From Lycorma delicatula (taxonomy: Eukaryota; Arthropoda; Insecta; Hemiptera; Fulgoridae), in contig NC_134465.1 in the NCBI RefSeq assembly GCF_047948215.1, positions 37,920,153 through 37,984,152 on the forward strand: a stretch of DNA of 64,000 nt, in the 5' to 3' direction. Under the pieces are notes generated by a model. That model saw nothing but the letters and a program-made list of their open reading frames with translations, did no database searches and was not told the origin of the DNA. The stretch's first letter is position 1; each line of letters opens with the position of its first letter. Shown one piece after another: positions 21,722 to 31,660 of the stretch. The position numbers were made by a program, and so were the translations under genes.

Positions 21722-22037
21722 CTTGAGCACGTAAGATAGCTGACTTTCCTCGCCCGGACGCAGTATTACTTTTATTACCTTGCCTTTTAAACATGGGAGC
21801 ATTCTTTAACATATCGGGTAAAATAAAAAATCTTATTTTTGAACCTCTTATATAAACATTTTCTAACTGTGCTACTCTTCCATCTCTGTACGTAACTGTA
21901 ATTGTAGACATCTGACAATTCATATTATCTTCGGCTTCTATTAGTTTACCACGATAAACTTCACCGGTGTTCGTTTCACAAGTGACGATATGACCCTCGG
22001 CTTCGTGTAATACCTTAATTGGAACTCCAATCGACAT
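21722..22037 (-). CDS. SmD3: SmD3, first coding exon (Sm fold)
   Basis: Encodes residues 1-105 of small nuclear ribonucleoprotein Sm D3, a core subunit of the heptameric Sm ring on U1, U2, U4 and U5 snRNAs. ATG is at 22035-22037, right after acceptor TATCGCTTTCAG|G, so a 5'UTR intron lies upstream. The Sm1 motif is visible in '[17 protein letters not shown]' and the Sm2 motif in '[14 protein letters not shown]'. The exon ends CAAG|GTACGT in phase 1 and joins the exon at 13310-13416, giving a protein of 140 residues, within the family's usual length. No lesion is seen. An in-frame upstream ATG at 22073 lies inside the intron and is not the start. CpG is retained around and upstream of this exon, as at a promoter. 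Confidence 0.98.
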
Positions 22038-22390
22038 CCTGAAAGCGATAAATATAAAACTTACTACAATCAATTCGATAAGAATAAAGGATATAAGAAT
22101 AAAGAAATATATGATCGTCTAATTATAACCAACGTCTATCAACTGAACGCACAATCAACGTTGTGGAAACTAAAGCACGCCAAATGTTACCAACCCGTTT
22201 CACCAAATATCCCTCTACATTAACTGACATTTAACTATTTAAAATTTTAATAGACATATAGCATTTTTTTAGTACGCTTAACGCCGTTTAAACAACATTA
22301 AAAATATTTTTTATTCAAAATAACGTTAACGTAAAAGTAATGTTAATAGAATAAAATTGCGCAGATCATTTAAAGTAATCAATGAATATT
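22038..22390 (-). promoter_or_regulatory. SmD3 5' region (5'UTR intron and promoter)
   Basis: Locally CpG-retaining sequence upstream of the SmD3 acceptor. The noncoding first exon should lie here; GGGTTG|GTAACA near 22180-22195 on the minus strand is one possible donor. No TATA box is evident. A SINE sits about 355 bases upstream of the start codon. Confidence 0.4.
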
Positions 22391-22650
22391 AACCCACCGG
22401 GTTGGTCTATTGGTGAACGGGTCTTCGTAAATCAGCTGATTTCGAAATCGAAAGGTTCAAATCCCAGTAAAGGCAGTTATTTTTAAACGGATTTGAATAC
22501 TAGATCGTGGATACCGGTGTTCTTTTGTGATTCGGTTTCAATTAACCACACATCTCAGAAATGGTCAACCTGAGAATGTACAAGACTACACTCATACATA
22601 TCATCCTCTAAAGTAATCCTGACGGTGGTTCCGGAAGCTAAACGGTGGTT
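22391..22650 (+). repeat. tRNA-derived SINE, copy 2 (best preserved head)
   Basis: A box TGGTCTATTGG at 22403-22413 and B box GGTTCAAATCC at 22454-22464, both close to the RNA polymerase III consensus. The body shows the blocks shared with the other copies: a 'gaatactagatcgtggatacc' type block and 'caattaaccacacatctcag', ending near 'ccggaagctaaac'. It lies head-on to SmD3, just upstream of it. Confidence 0.88.
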
Positions 22651-24414
22651 CCTGTTGTTATTTATTACAATATATTACTGAAAGTTTCTGCAATTAAGGA
22701 TAAGTTGAACAAAAAAGATACATAATGTCATGCATAGAGGAAGAAAAATGATAACAATCCAAAATTTTTAACTGCAATTGCGTACTATCGTTCCTCAGTT
22801 ACTCGTAAACAAAGTAATTTTTTCCTTGTATCCGGTCGACTAGCATCATAGTATACTCCCTTCTTACTCCAATATTCGAGCAATTTGCCTACCTCTTCGT
22901 CTATGGTGCTATGCAATTTGCCGGAAAGTTCGCAATCGAGTAGATGCTTGTCATTTTGTACCTTGCCGCATTCATTAGATCGCTGTCCGTAAGTCGCCAT
23001 TAACGAAGATTTTGCTTTGAACGGGCTATAGACCTGTTCAGTGTTTTCCATTGTGCGTGGGTGAGGTGGTTACCACAAACAAGTGACTCCAGCCTAATTC
23101 AAGGCTGGTTCCATATTCGATGTCGTTCGGCTTCAGCGGATTCGCGTAGTTCGACTGTACTCATGAAACTGTGCCTGGATTTTAGCCGATACTCCGCTAA
23201 CTTTCTGTAACCGTGGAATGGTGGCAAAACGTCGTTTATCGCTCTTGTTTTCTCCTTCTTAGATTCTACTTCACAACTTTTAACTTTTGGTGGGGCGATT
23301 CTGCTTACTTCGTACAGTTTTTTTTACAGGAGTTGGATGTACGCATCTTTTTAACTTTTTAGACGTTTATTTCGGAGTTGTAGTCGGCATGCTTCATTCG
23401 GAGTACATTTACTTTATTATGCAGGGCTCCGGACAGGGCATATGCATTCTTCGTATGATTAACATATGAACAGTGCGGATGTTTTGAAGATATGGTTTAA
23501 CACCCCATTTGCTACTTGTTAGTCAGCTTGCGAATTATATTTGTTCTTGCCGCAACTTTCATTTTGGTAGCTTCACAGTACCACTTATAAGTGAATGATC
23601 TGTCTAGGATTACGCCCATATACTTAGGATGTTCTGAATGTTTCAGTTCCTTATTGCTAGCTGTCGTTTTACCTTGCGGCTTCCGAGAGTGCGCAGATCT
23701 CTGTTTTTGACGGATTTGGTTTCAAGTGGTTAGTTCTGTAGTATGTTTCGAGTACCTCTGTTGAGTTCCATAGATCACCTGCATACAGTAAGTGACAAAT
23801 ATATTCTTCTACTGGCTGATCATAGACAAACATGTTAAAAACAGTTAGTGACAGTTCACTCTTCAAAGTGCTGCATCAAGTTCAAGATTTGGCTCGTGCA
23901 GGGCTTTCCTTGTCTGAAGCCAACCGGTGCCGTATTAGGCGTGCATCAGTTCTGTCATTCATACAGTTACGAACGATTTTCGAAGATCTTGTAAAGATGA
24001 CATGACAGGGAGATTGGACAATAGCTTTTTTTTGGGTAGCATGGATCTTCGCAGTCTGGACATCTTTAAGGTTCCAATATAGGTCTTGTACACTTTTTGG
24101 ATCCAAGTTATTGTCTTAAGGTCGATGTGTTTGATCTGCTCTAGGTACATGTTACCTATGCCAGCGGCTTTCCTGTGTTTGACTATTTGGACTGCGGCAG
24201 TTATCTTGTCGTTAGTGATTGGAGTAGCAAAGATTTCGTCGAGACTTGCCATCTGGTAACTTTTTTCAGTTCCCCTCGGCTTTTCTTTTTCCTATTCAGG
24301 AGTAATTGGAGGGCAACCTGATGGGCCGTTACTTGAGTGAAGTCGCCGTGACCTTTTTTGCCGTTTTGTTTCTTCAATAGCTATCCTTTTTTTTGCCTGT
24401 TTAGCCTCTGTGAA

Positions 24415-24672
24415 TTACCGTACAGATGTTACTTCAGAGGATGACATGTATGAGTGTAAATGAAGTGTAGTCTTGTACAGTCTCAGTTCAACCATTCCTG
24501 AGATGTGTGGTTAATTGAAACCCAGCCACCAAAGAACATTGGTATCCACGATCTAGTATTCAAATCCGTATAAAAGTAACTCTACCTTTATTAGGACTTG
24601 AACGTTGGAAGTCTCGACTTCCAAATCAGCTGATATAGAAAGATGCGTTCACCACTAGACCAACTCTGTGAG
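24415..24672 (-). repeat. tRNA-derived SINE, copy 3, nested in LINE
   Basis: The reverse strand reads the SINE head (A-box region 'ttggtctagtggtgaacg' near 24645-24665), then a B-box region changed to GTTCAAGTCC, then the common body and an end near 24420. It interrupts the LINE between the linker and RT coding blocks. Confidence 0.82.
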
Positions 24673-24840
24673 TTCTTCAACAGCTGCCACACTCTGTGGC
24701 TGTCTTTGCAGAAGTCTAGGTTTTCCATCACTTTCTGCTAATAATTTTACCTCGATTGCGAGATTATTGCCAAATTCTATAATGTCTTCGTCGAAGGGAT
24801 TCTTGTTAAATTGGTTGATATATTCCTTGTATTGTGCCTT

Positions 24841-25515
24841 CAGCCATCGGACCGTTTCCTTGCATGATGGCGGCTCGGAGGTTCACAAAACCTTAACTAC
24901 AGGATGCCCTCAGGGCAGTGTTCTGAGTCCCCTTCTTTAAATCATGGAATTCGATTCCATGTTGCGTTTGAGGTTGCCATGTGGTTGTCGTGTCGTCGCT
25001 TATGCTGATGAGGCGCTGCTACTGATTGAAGGGGATTTGCGTAATGAGGGAGAATTCCGAGCTGCTCATGCTTGTAAGACACTTTGGCTATGGAGTCTCC
25101 AACATGATTTTCAGCCCAGAGAAAACCATAATGATGTTGTTTAAGGGCTGATTGGCTGTGCTTCCCGACGAATCCGGTCTCCCCGATGGCTGGTCTTCCC
25201 GTTCGGTTCGTTGCGGCTCAAAAGTACCTGGTTGTTATCCTTGATGAGAATTTTCGATTCAAGGAACATCTACAGTATGTAGCAAAAAAGGCCACTGATG
25301 CTTTTTATGGAATCTGTAGAGTCATTTATCCCGATTGGGGGTTGAATTACCGTACCATGCATATCCATTACAAATGTGTCAGTGAGGCTATTATGCTATA
25401 TGCTACACCTGTCTGGGCTAACCGCTTGGCTTTTAGATATTACGCAAACATTTTGCTACAGGCCCAGCGACTCCTCTTGCTGGCGGTTATAGAGTAGTCT
25501 CGCGGGATAGCTGAA
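24841..25515 (+). mobile_element. R1-like LINE reverse-transcriptase fragment, nested opposite strand
   Basis: Plus-strand reading gives 'FSHRTVSLHDGGSEVHKTLT', then 'GCPQGSVLSPLL', 'SMLRLRLPCGCRVVAYADEA' and 'LLLIEGDLRNEGEF'. After a frameshift come 'NFRFKEHLQYVAKKATDAFY' and 'CVSEAIMLYATPVWANRLAF'. The GCPQGS block and the YADD box (here YADE, so catalytically damaged) identify the palm domain. It is the same family as 7310-9300 and is inserted between the endonuclease and linker of the minus-strand LINE. Confidence 0.85.
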
Positions 25516-25939
25516 GTAAAACCAATAGATATTTTGGCTTGTGTCATATTGTGTCATATATTGGCTTGTGATATTTGGTTTGTGTCATTCACCGCATAAC
25601 CTCAGTTAACATTCTAGCTGTTGAAGTTGCCGATTACTATTCTTATTTGCTGTGAGTCTACGAATTGGATTTCTCTCCATTTGAATTTTGTGTTTGGTGG
25701 CTTACAGGCTGACACCATACATCTCCCAGTATCGGCCATCAGGATCTTGATGTCATTTACTTCGGACTTCGAGGCATTTTGCACATCCAATTTCTGCCTA
25801 ATATAGATGGCACTGTCATACTTCTCATGTGGCCTATCAATTACCAACTTCATTCCCTTAATTACTGGTTTCCAGTTTCCATTATGCATGTGTTTTTCTT
25901 GTATAGTGAGTACATCAATATTATGCATCCTTATTAGAT

Positions 25940-26915
25940 AAAGTTAGTTCTTTCGATGAGCATAAACCTTCTCTTTTTATTGAGATTATTTGGAACAGAT
26001 TCGCCTTCTTATATGGTGGCCCTAAAAAGGATTGTTTTAATCCGGATTTAGGATGCATTGACAACGATTGATGGAATGATTAGCTAGCAGCGTATAAAGT
26101 AGTTCTGCTGTTTCCAGGGGGTGCCAGCTGTATTGAAAAATTGTTAGTTGTTTATTGCTTTTTTGCTAGATTCATTTAATTAATGTTGATAAATTACAGC
26201 ATGCATGAAGACTCATCCTGTGCCCCCCAAAGTAACAAAGTAATAAACCGTTGATAATTTCACATTTATAACTGTTTAGTTATTGTTATGGAATGAATTT
26301 CGCAAAATACTTAATCGGTTCAGTATCATGTCAAAATTCAGTCAAAAGAATATTATTTGCTGGCAAACAGAAGTAATGAACTGAAAATGGAAGTCTATTG
26401 TAATGATATTTTTTGTATTGAATTTTCTTGGAAGAAGTCTCATTTGAAATATTTACTATGCTACAGCTCTCCTTAAATAATTTTATCTTAAAAGTCATTA
26501 ATTTGGTCTTAAAAGTAATAAGATTAACTTCTTGAGGCTCCTCTGGTACCACATTTTTATTACCCTGGCAGAAATCTTAAGCTGAAATTAAAATTACATA
26601 TTTTGTACAAAAATCATTCTAAATTTTATTTTCTTTATTTTCCCCTGAATCTTTTACCTCAGTGTATAAATCACAATAAACTGCCTTTCCAAGAAGGATC
26701 AATTGAAATTGGAGAAGGAGTCATTGAAATTTCAAAATCACTTTCTTTAGATGTTTTGTATAATTCTATTTACTTTTATCTTACATAGCATTCTTTTAAT
26801 AACATAGGCAAAATTTTAAACGTGTAAATCATTATGGTTAGTAGAAATAATCTGAACTTTTATTAAAATAGATTATGTTATTTATGTGTAAAATATACAG
26901 ACAATAGAACTGACA
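25940..26915. other. no supported gene
   Basis: AT-rich and CpG-poor, with open frames only of AT-driven composition. No repeat shared with other parts of the window is seen. Confidence 0.45.
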
Positions 26916-28764
26916 CAAATTGAAATAAACAAAGCCAATTAAGCAAAAGTCTTCATCCAAGTTTTTCTCAATATAATCGTAAGTGAGTGGAAACAAATCA
27001 AAATGTTTGCTTTGAAGGCAATAATCCAGACATCAAGCTTCTTAATGCAAACATTAACTTGTCTTATTAATAAAATGTTTTTATCATGTCCTTGTAAATT
27101 CACATTCAAATCGTTTAAATGCAAAAATATAATATGTAATCAGTTAAGTAAGCCAACAGCAGCATTACTCATTATTCTGTAAAAAAACATTGAGAATGTC
27201 ATTTGTTTATCCTGGAAAAATATTATTAATTCATCTCTCAATTCCAACAACTGGGTTAACAGTTTCTCCTGCGAAAACAGTGACTTCCGTATGGAAAAGA
27301 AGAGATTTTATATTTTCGCCAGTTTCATCACCTAGTTCAGCTAAGAGCCAATTCTGTAATGGTCAGTGTTTAATAAAATTATCCATTTTTACAGCTATAC
27401 AAAGAATTTGAGATTTTCCAACATATTTTTTGTATCAAGAGTATGTCTGTGAAGAAACACTACGTCCATTCTGTCCTTGTTATAAGATGCTCTTTTAATT
27501 TTTCCAGAAATCTACTGTTCTTTCCTGTTATCACCTTTGTATAATCACTAGATGTGCAATACATTTTGTCCAACTTTTTTTTTTATAGATTTTAGTAGCT
27601 TCATAAAAAACGTCAAAAAGACATTGTTTTGTTGTGTAACCAGAAATTGATTTGCGAATCAACTTATTTTCTATGACCCTATGATATATGACCCTATCGC
27701 ATTCATATCTCACAAAACATAAGAACTGAGAGATGTTTGCCATATCTGTTGATTCATCAAATTGAATACTAAAAAATTCACTTGAACTCAGTAGCTGAAT
27801 TACGTGATCGCGAACATCTGCATCCATGTTATCGATTCGCTTTGATTCTGTGTCGTTAGAAAGCGGAATTCTTCTCATTTTTTTGCTTCTTCCATGCCTG
27901 TAAAAACACTGACCGTATCAACTGCAGCAGGCAATGTAAGGTTTTCTGCAATTGTATAGGGTTTGAACATCTTAGCTACTCTTAATGCTATATATTAAGA
28001 TGCTCAATATGTACTTTTATCAGTATGGGTTGATTAACAAATAGAAGCTTGTTGATTTCTCAAAGTATGTAATTTTCTTTCGAAAAATTCCAAGAGTCTG
28101 CTTTTATGATCTGGATTTTAGTTTCCAAGTCTTCATGCTTTCATCGGAGAGGACTTGAAAATAAAAACAATGCACTGTGGCTTTCCAACCGATGAGGTAA
28201 AACCATAATTTAATTGTCATTATATAATCTTGTCTTTCTACTGATCGATTCATTAAATGTGGTTGGATCAATTTTTTCATATATTTATCCATTTTGCATA
28301 AGAATTTAATTTAAAAAGTTACACCGTTTGACCAGACACTAAAAAACTGAAACTTCAATTATTATTATTTTCAATGAAACAACGCTTTTAATAACTTAAT
28401 AAGGACACCAGACGCACTGACGCACGCCTTCTGCATTCGAAACTAAACTGACTTTCTGCAATCCCTTACGCCTCTTTTATACTGTTGAGAGTACGACGTG
28501 TTCAAACGTATCAACGTCATGTTCGAACATGACGCTCTCTCAGTGAATGTTATACAACCAGACCAAATTACAAGGAGCACGTACACATCAAGTTAGATAA
28601 CACTCATGTTTGTACACTTCATATATGCATATTCTTATCCTCGCTATCAACGCAGCTAAATAGTTTTACCTCGGTTTCATTGGATTATGGTTGGGGGGGT
28701 TGCAAAATATTCATTATATATTTTTTAGGTTCGTGAAGCTAAAAAGGTAGAGAGAGATTCACTG
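26916..28764 (-). mobile_element. hAT transposon, 5' end to transposase C-terminus (arm A)
   Basis: The terminus at 28764 reads CAGTGAATCTCTCTCTACC inwards on the minus strand, a typical hAT inverted repeat beginning CAGTG. Transposase-like coding runs from about 27950: 'ESKRIDNMDADVRDHVIQLL', 'FFSIQFDESTDMANISQFL', 'FVRYECDRVIYHRVIENK', then after frameshifts 'LLTQLLELRDELIIFF' and 'FLHLNDLNVNLQGHDKNILL'. These are blocks of the SCAND3/ZBED-type hAT transposase group (RNase H-like core with C-terminal dimerisation part). The 3' terminus is missing at 26916. The segment 26916-27848 has an inverted near-identical partner at 29371-30305. Confidence 0.85.
27531..27878 (-). pseudogene. hAT transposase catalytic fragment (arm A)
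   Basis: A 115-residue open frame carrying the first catalytic region of the hAT RNase H-like fold: the 'FFSIQFDESTDMANIS' block includes the Asp of the family's first acidic position. It lacks the zinc finger and the insertion and C-terminal regions in frame; these are seen downstream in other frames. The same protein, differing near its C-terminus, is encoded at 29392-29688 on the other strand. Confidence 0.75.
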
Positions 28765-28799
28765 CGCTAGAGCTATGCTTCAAGAAGAAAAGTATGGTT

Positions 28800-29315
28800 A
28801 TTAGTCAAAAAAAGGGGTATAAGTTTTTTCATTTCTCGACATTTCATGACCCAGGCATCTCAAAAAATAAAAAAGGGGTAATTTTCGTACTTATGTGTAT
28901 ATGTGAGTTGGCGTGTTTGAAGCTTAGTAACTTTTGACTTGATGAACCGATTTTGATGAAATTTTGCACAGAGACCGTAAAACGGTTTTTTACTTGGGCA
29001 ATTTTACAGTAAAATTTTGGGATCAAAATCTCCTGGGAATCGGGATGGAGTTTTTTCGGGGTCAATTTTCTCAAAGTTTGAAAATATAATCCCACTAAGC
29101 TTAGTACATGCATGCATGCTTATCTTACCATTGAAAAAAAATTTTCTCTGAATTCTTAGTTCCTCAAAAATCGAAAAAATATCTTTTTATATATTCCATA
29201 TCTTTAACTGAATTTTTTAAATATCTTTCTAAGCTTAGTAGTACAAACAACCTAAAAATATATATATATATATAAATATATATATATAATATATAATATA
29301 ATATATATTATATAT

Positions 29316-29358
<43 letters not shown>

Positions 29359-29370
29359 ATAAGCATGCAT
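28800..29370. repeat. repeat family C, copy 2, ending in (TA)n
   Basis: Contains 'cttttgacttgatgaaccg', 'ttttgatgaaattttgcac' and 'cagtaaaattttgggatc', matched in inverse order at 44880-45120. A 'gcatgcatgcttatctta' block is also shared. It ends in a TA microsatellite at 29256-29356. Confidence 0.55.
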
Positions 29371-30305
29371 GAATCATAGCGAATCGATAACATGGATGCC
29401 GATGTTCGCGATCACGTAATTCAGCTACTGAGTTCAAGTGAATTTTTTAGTATTCAATTTGATGAATCAACAGATATGGCAAACATCTCTCAGTTCTTAT
29501 GTTTTGTGAGATATGAATGCGATAGGGTCATATATCATAGGGTCATAGAAAATAAGTTGATTCGCAAATCAATTTCTGGTTACACAACAAAACAATGTCT
29601 TTTTGACGTTTTTTATGAAGCTACTAAAATCTATAAAAAAAAAAGTTGGACAAAATGTATTGCACATCTAGTGATGATACAAAGGTGATAACAGGAAAGA
29701 ACAGTGGATTGCTGGAAAAATTAAAAGAGCATCTTATAACAAGGACAGAATGGACGTAGTGTTTCTTCACAGACATACTCTTGATACAAAAAATATGTTG
29801 GAAAATCTCAAATTCTTTGTATAGCTGTAAAAATGGATAATTTTATTAAACACTGACCATTACAGAATTGGCTCTTAGCTGAACTAGGTGATGAAACTGG
29901 CGAAAATATAAAATCTCTTCTTTTCCATACGGAAGTCACTGTTTTCGCAGGAGAAACTGTTAACCCGGTTGTTGGAATTGAGAGATGAATTAATAATATT
30001 TTTCCAGGATAAACAAATGACATTCTCAATGTTTTTTTACAGAATAATGAGTTTAATGCTGCTGTTGGCTTACTTAACTGATTACATATTATATTTTTGC
30101 ATTTAAACGATTTGAATGTGAATTTACAAGGACATGATAAAAACATTTTATTAATAAGACAAGTTAATGTTTGCATTAAGAAGCTTGATGTCTGGATTAT
30201 TGCCTTCAAAGCAAACATTTTGATTTGTTTCCACTCACTTACGATTATATTGAGAAAAACTTGGATGAAGACTTTTGCTTAATTGGCTTTGTTTATTTCA
30301 ATTTG
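29371..30305 (+). mobile_element. hAT transposase segment, inverted duplicate (arm B)
   Basis: 935 bp that is the reverse complement of 26916-27848 with only scattered differences, including a 2-base insertion near 30050. It contains the open frame 29392-29688 with the same hAT catalytic block. Both ends stop abruptly with no terminal inverted repeat. The DNA on its two sides shares about 70 bp of direct repeat (29204-29273 and 30310-30379). Confidence 0.85.
29392..29688 (+). pseudogene. hAT transposase catalytic fragment (arm B)
   Basis: A 98-residue open frame starting MDADVRDHVIQLLSSSEFF, nearly identical to residues 18-115 of the minus-strand frame at 27531-27878. It is incomplete at both ends, so it cannot be a functional transposase. 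The near identity of the two copies means a recent duplication, not selection. Confidence 0.75.
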
Positions 30306-30900
30306 AATATTAACTGAATTTTTTAAATATCTTTCTAAGCTTAGTAGTACAAACAACCTAAAAATATATATATATATATATATAATATAATATATAATCG
30401 ATATAATATAATATATAATATATATATATATATTGGTTGCCATATTGGAGGCAAGGAGCCGATCAGTTTAAAAATATCGATTTTTTGAATTTCTCAAAAT
30501 TTTTTTTGTTTATTTAAACTTTTAACAGAATTCAAAATTTAAATAATAAACTTATAGTAATAATATTACAAGAAATCTTCGGTAACGTTTTATTGGTTGT
30601 ACATTATTTGTTAGTGGATTTTTTTTTTAGTATCTTCTTTTCTTGGAAGGTGATTTTGGTGATGCGGGAGGGATTAATAAATAAAATACCGTTGTTCGAA
30701 TTTTTAAAACTTTTTTGGTTTATTTAAACTTATAATTAAATTTTACAATAAAACTTCGTCATAAATTACCCCCTCCCCAAAAAAGAAATCTTAGGTAACC
30801 TTTTTTATATATGTATAATTAATTATTTTTACATTCTATAAAAATAAATAACCAGTGTCAGGAAAGTATTACAAGTTTGTTGTCAGATTTTTTCAAGTTG
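30306..30900. repeat. duplicated flank, (TA)n and repeat family C, copy 3
   Basis: 30310-30379 repeats 29204-29273. A TA microsatellite follows to about 30433. From 30480 the family C blocks appear: 'ttttattggttgtacatt', 'agtggattttttt', 'ccccctccccaaaaaagaaa'. Confidence 0.6.
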
Positions 30901-30984
30901 TAGCTATAAAAAAATTTAACTCATAAAAATTTTATATGAGGTAGCTTTCAAGCAAGGTCAGATGCAACACAAGTTTTTTACTTT

Positions 30985-31660
30985 TTACTTCCTTGTACGA
31001 CGTAAATGAAGTATTGTGATCGTGAAAAATCTCGGTTTTCAGATTTCAACGGAAATATCCATTTTAACTAGTTTTGGCGTGACGTCTGAATGCACGGATA
31101 TGTTTCTCATAACTCAAAAACGATTACCCATAGGACGTTGAAATTTTGGATTTAAGATTGTTATAACATCTAGTTGTGCACCAACAACTGATTGAAATCC
31201 ACTTAGCTAAAAGTGTCCAAAAAAGCTCAAAATCGAAAAAAATTTGAATTTTGAATTTTTTCTTAACCGCAATAATAAACCCTCATTGAGAGTTTTCAAC
31301 GATATATATATAAGTGGTACTTATTTTCATTGGTTCCAGAATTATAGCCAAATGAAATTTTAATTAATGAAATATTTAGATTTTTGAAGGGGAAGGCACA
31401 TCGGTTCGAATCAGACTTCATCTCTTTTTTTTTTCAACTTTTTATTTTTATTTTAAATGTATTGATTTATTAATAATTTATAACCTCTGATTGTAAAATG
31501 TTTTTTACAATAAATAATAATTCAATAATAACAATAGAAAAAAGAACATGAAAAAATCGGATGTTATTAGTGAAATAAAATTGTATGTACTTTTCATTTT
31601 AAAGAAATGTGTATATGTAATTTAATAGGCGTACGAAAAAGTCATGTGGTGTCCACATCA
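30985..31660 (+). mobile_element. MITE-like non-autonomous element, copy 1
   Basis: Starts with 'acttccttgtacgacgtaaa' and ends with 'ataggcgtacgaaaaagtca', which are imperfect inverted repeats. Inside are 'gatttcaacggaaatatcc' and 'tttggcgtgacgtctg'. No open frame. Its right half recurs at 46748-46985, where the end reads 'ggcgtacaaggaagt', giving a better inverted match to the left end here. Confidence 0.6.

Larger units (their letters stand above)
22785..25928 (-). mobile_element. non-LTR retrotransposon (APE/RT), decayed, with two nested elements
   Basis: Minus-strand coding blocks are in the order expected for a LINE ORF2. Endonuclease blocks at 25928-25614 include 'DVLTIQEKHMHNGNWKP', 'PHEKYDSAIYIRQKL' and 'CKPPNTKFKW..RIVIGNFNS'. 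A linker lies at 24840-24675. Reverse transcriptase starts at 24252 ('ITNDKITAAVQIVKHRKAAG', 'LKTITWIQKVYKTY') and continues at 23866 ('YICHLLYAGDLWNSTEVLE', 'NHLKPNPSKTEIC'), then 'HPKYMGVILDRSFTYKW' near 23625-23575. A C-terminal block 'ECGKVQNDKHLLDCELSG' and 'LLEYWSKKGVYYDASRPD' lies at 22985-22830. The central RT, including the usual GFRPG-to-QGS part, is deleted near 23870-23890, and the polymerase motif reads YAGD instead of YADD. The clade is Jockey-superfamily-like, uncertain. Confidence 0.82.

Noticed and set aside
22038..22073. Upstream in-frame ATG of SmD3 at 22073
   Set aside because: A splice acceptor CTTTCAG lies between it and the family's conserved start MSIG, so it is intronic.
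22391..22480. Possible tRNA gene at the SINE head
   Set aside because: No acceptor stem or anticodon arm can be closed; five further copies share the same body, which marks a SINE.
25614..25806. Plus-strand 61-codon frame at 25621-25806
   Set aside because: Complement of the LINE endonuclease coding on the minus strand, which gives the recognisable protein.
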